Shown one piece after another: positions 5,425 through 5,520 of a DNA stretch of 5,520 nucleotides; position 1 is the first letter of the stretch, and each line of letters starts with the position of its first letter. A program made the translations under genes and the position numbers. Below the pieces are notes generated by a model that saw nothing but the letters and a program-made list of their open reading frames with translations, did not search any database and had not been told where the DNA came from. Source of the DNA: Myxococcota bacterium (GTDB lineage: Bacteria > Myxococcota_C > UBA6777); contig CAUJFU010000405.1 in assembly GCA_963169055.1 (NCBI GenBank), positions 1 to 5,520 on the forward strand, written 5' to 3'.

Positions 5425-5443
5425 CCCCCTTCTTTAGAGGGGG
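5425..5443. repeat. Short C/G-rich hairpin upstream of the ACP gene
   Basis: CCCCCT (5425-5430) and AGGGGG (5438-5443) form a six-base stem around a seven-base loop. A weaker relative, CCTTTCTTTGGATAAGG, follows at 5457-5473 and shares the CTTCTTT-like centre, so the two look like tandem members of a small repeat. The hairpin lies 20 bases before the ACP start, where it could affect translation, or it may just be an inserted repeat that separates genes. Confidence 0.5.
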
Positions 5444-5520
5444 GAGGAAGCGCCGTCCTTTCTTTGGATAAGGGTGGTGGTTCGGGCGGCCAGCCGAGTG
5501 GCGGCCTTCTTGACATTGAC
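5434..5520 (-). CDS. Possible 3' end of an upstream gene (partial)
   Basis: Reading the minus strand from the window edge, one frame gives 28 residues starting VNVKKAATRLAARTTTLIQR and stops with TAA at 5436-5434, 28 bases before the ACP start. Its third positions are rich in G and C, as in the neighbouring genes, and the spacing suits an operon. Against it, the stop falls inside a repeat hairpin and the fragment is too short for any family assignment. The competing frames are proline-rich and less natural. Confidence 0.3.
   Translation of the reverse strand, partial: VNVKKAATRLAARTTTLIQRKDGASSPL

Noticed and set aside
1-5520. tRNA or rRNA genes
   Set aside because: No cloverleaf with a GTTCRA-type T-loop or conserved rRNA stretch was found; the GGTTCG-containing stems at 2681 and 2947 are simple palindromes without the other arms.

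Overview
The window looks like chromosomal DNA of a Gram-negative-type bacterium with a moderately G+C-rich, repeat-laden genome. Coding parts are mid-to-high G+C with many ATC, GAA and CGC codons. Gaps between genes carry short hairpin repeats of the 'GTAGGGGC...GCCCCTAC' kind, seen in many environmental bacteria such as cyanobacteria, Chloroflexi and some deltaproteobacterial or myxobacterial lineages. The gene content (methylcrotonyl-CoA carboxylase beta, a DCC thiol-disulfide family protein, and an acyl carrier protein next to an unusual SDR) fits an aerobic heterotroph with leucine catabolism and secondary acyl-chain chemistry. The lineage cannot be fixed from this sequence alone.

Left part (1-2460, + strand): two back-to-back hairpins (26-69) run into a 23-bp tandem array of about seven units (65-225). 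A spacer and a good ribosome binding site follow, then a complete carboxyltransferase subunit gene (401-2011), almost certainly methylcrotonyl-CoA carboxylase beta. Five bases later comes a DCC/DUF393 family gene (2017-2460), so the two are probably co-transcribed. The biotin-carrying alpha subunit is not in the window.

Middle part (2461-3592): about 1.1 kb without a convincing intact gene. It is full of hairpin repeats: a perfect 20-bp palindrome, a 9-bp-arm hairpin, a tandem 40/37-bp repeat, and a separate repeat present as two inverted copies 580 bp apart. On the minus strand there is a small possible gene at 3391-3192 in two frames. They join at an A-AAA-AAG heptamer, and an 18-bp operator-like palindrome lies just upstream. 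It is either a degraded small gene or a candidate for -1 frameshifting. A good minus-strand terminator-like hairpin lies at 2770-2797.

Right part (3593-5520): an unrecognised 225-aa gene on the + strand (3593-4270) converges, with a 9-bp gap, on a minus-strand unit. In transcription order that unit is the possible 3' end of an unknown gene (5520-5434), an acyl carrier protein (5405-5148) and a FabL/FabI-like SDR (5116-4280). The ACP would hold an acyl or polyketide intermediate and the SDR would reduce it. The rest of the pathway presumably lies beyond the right edge of the window.
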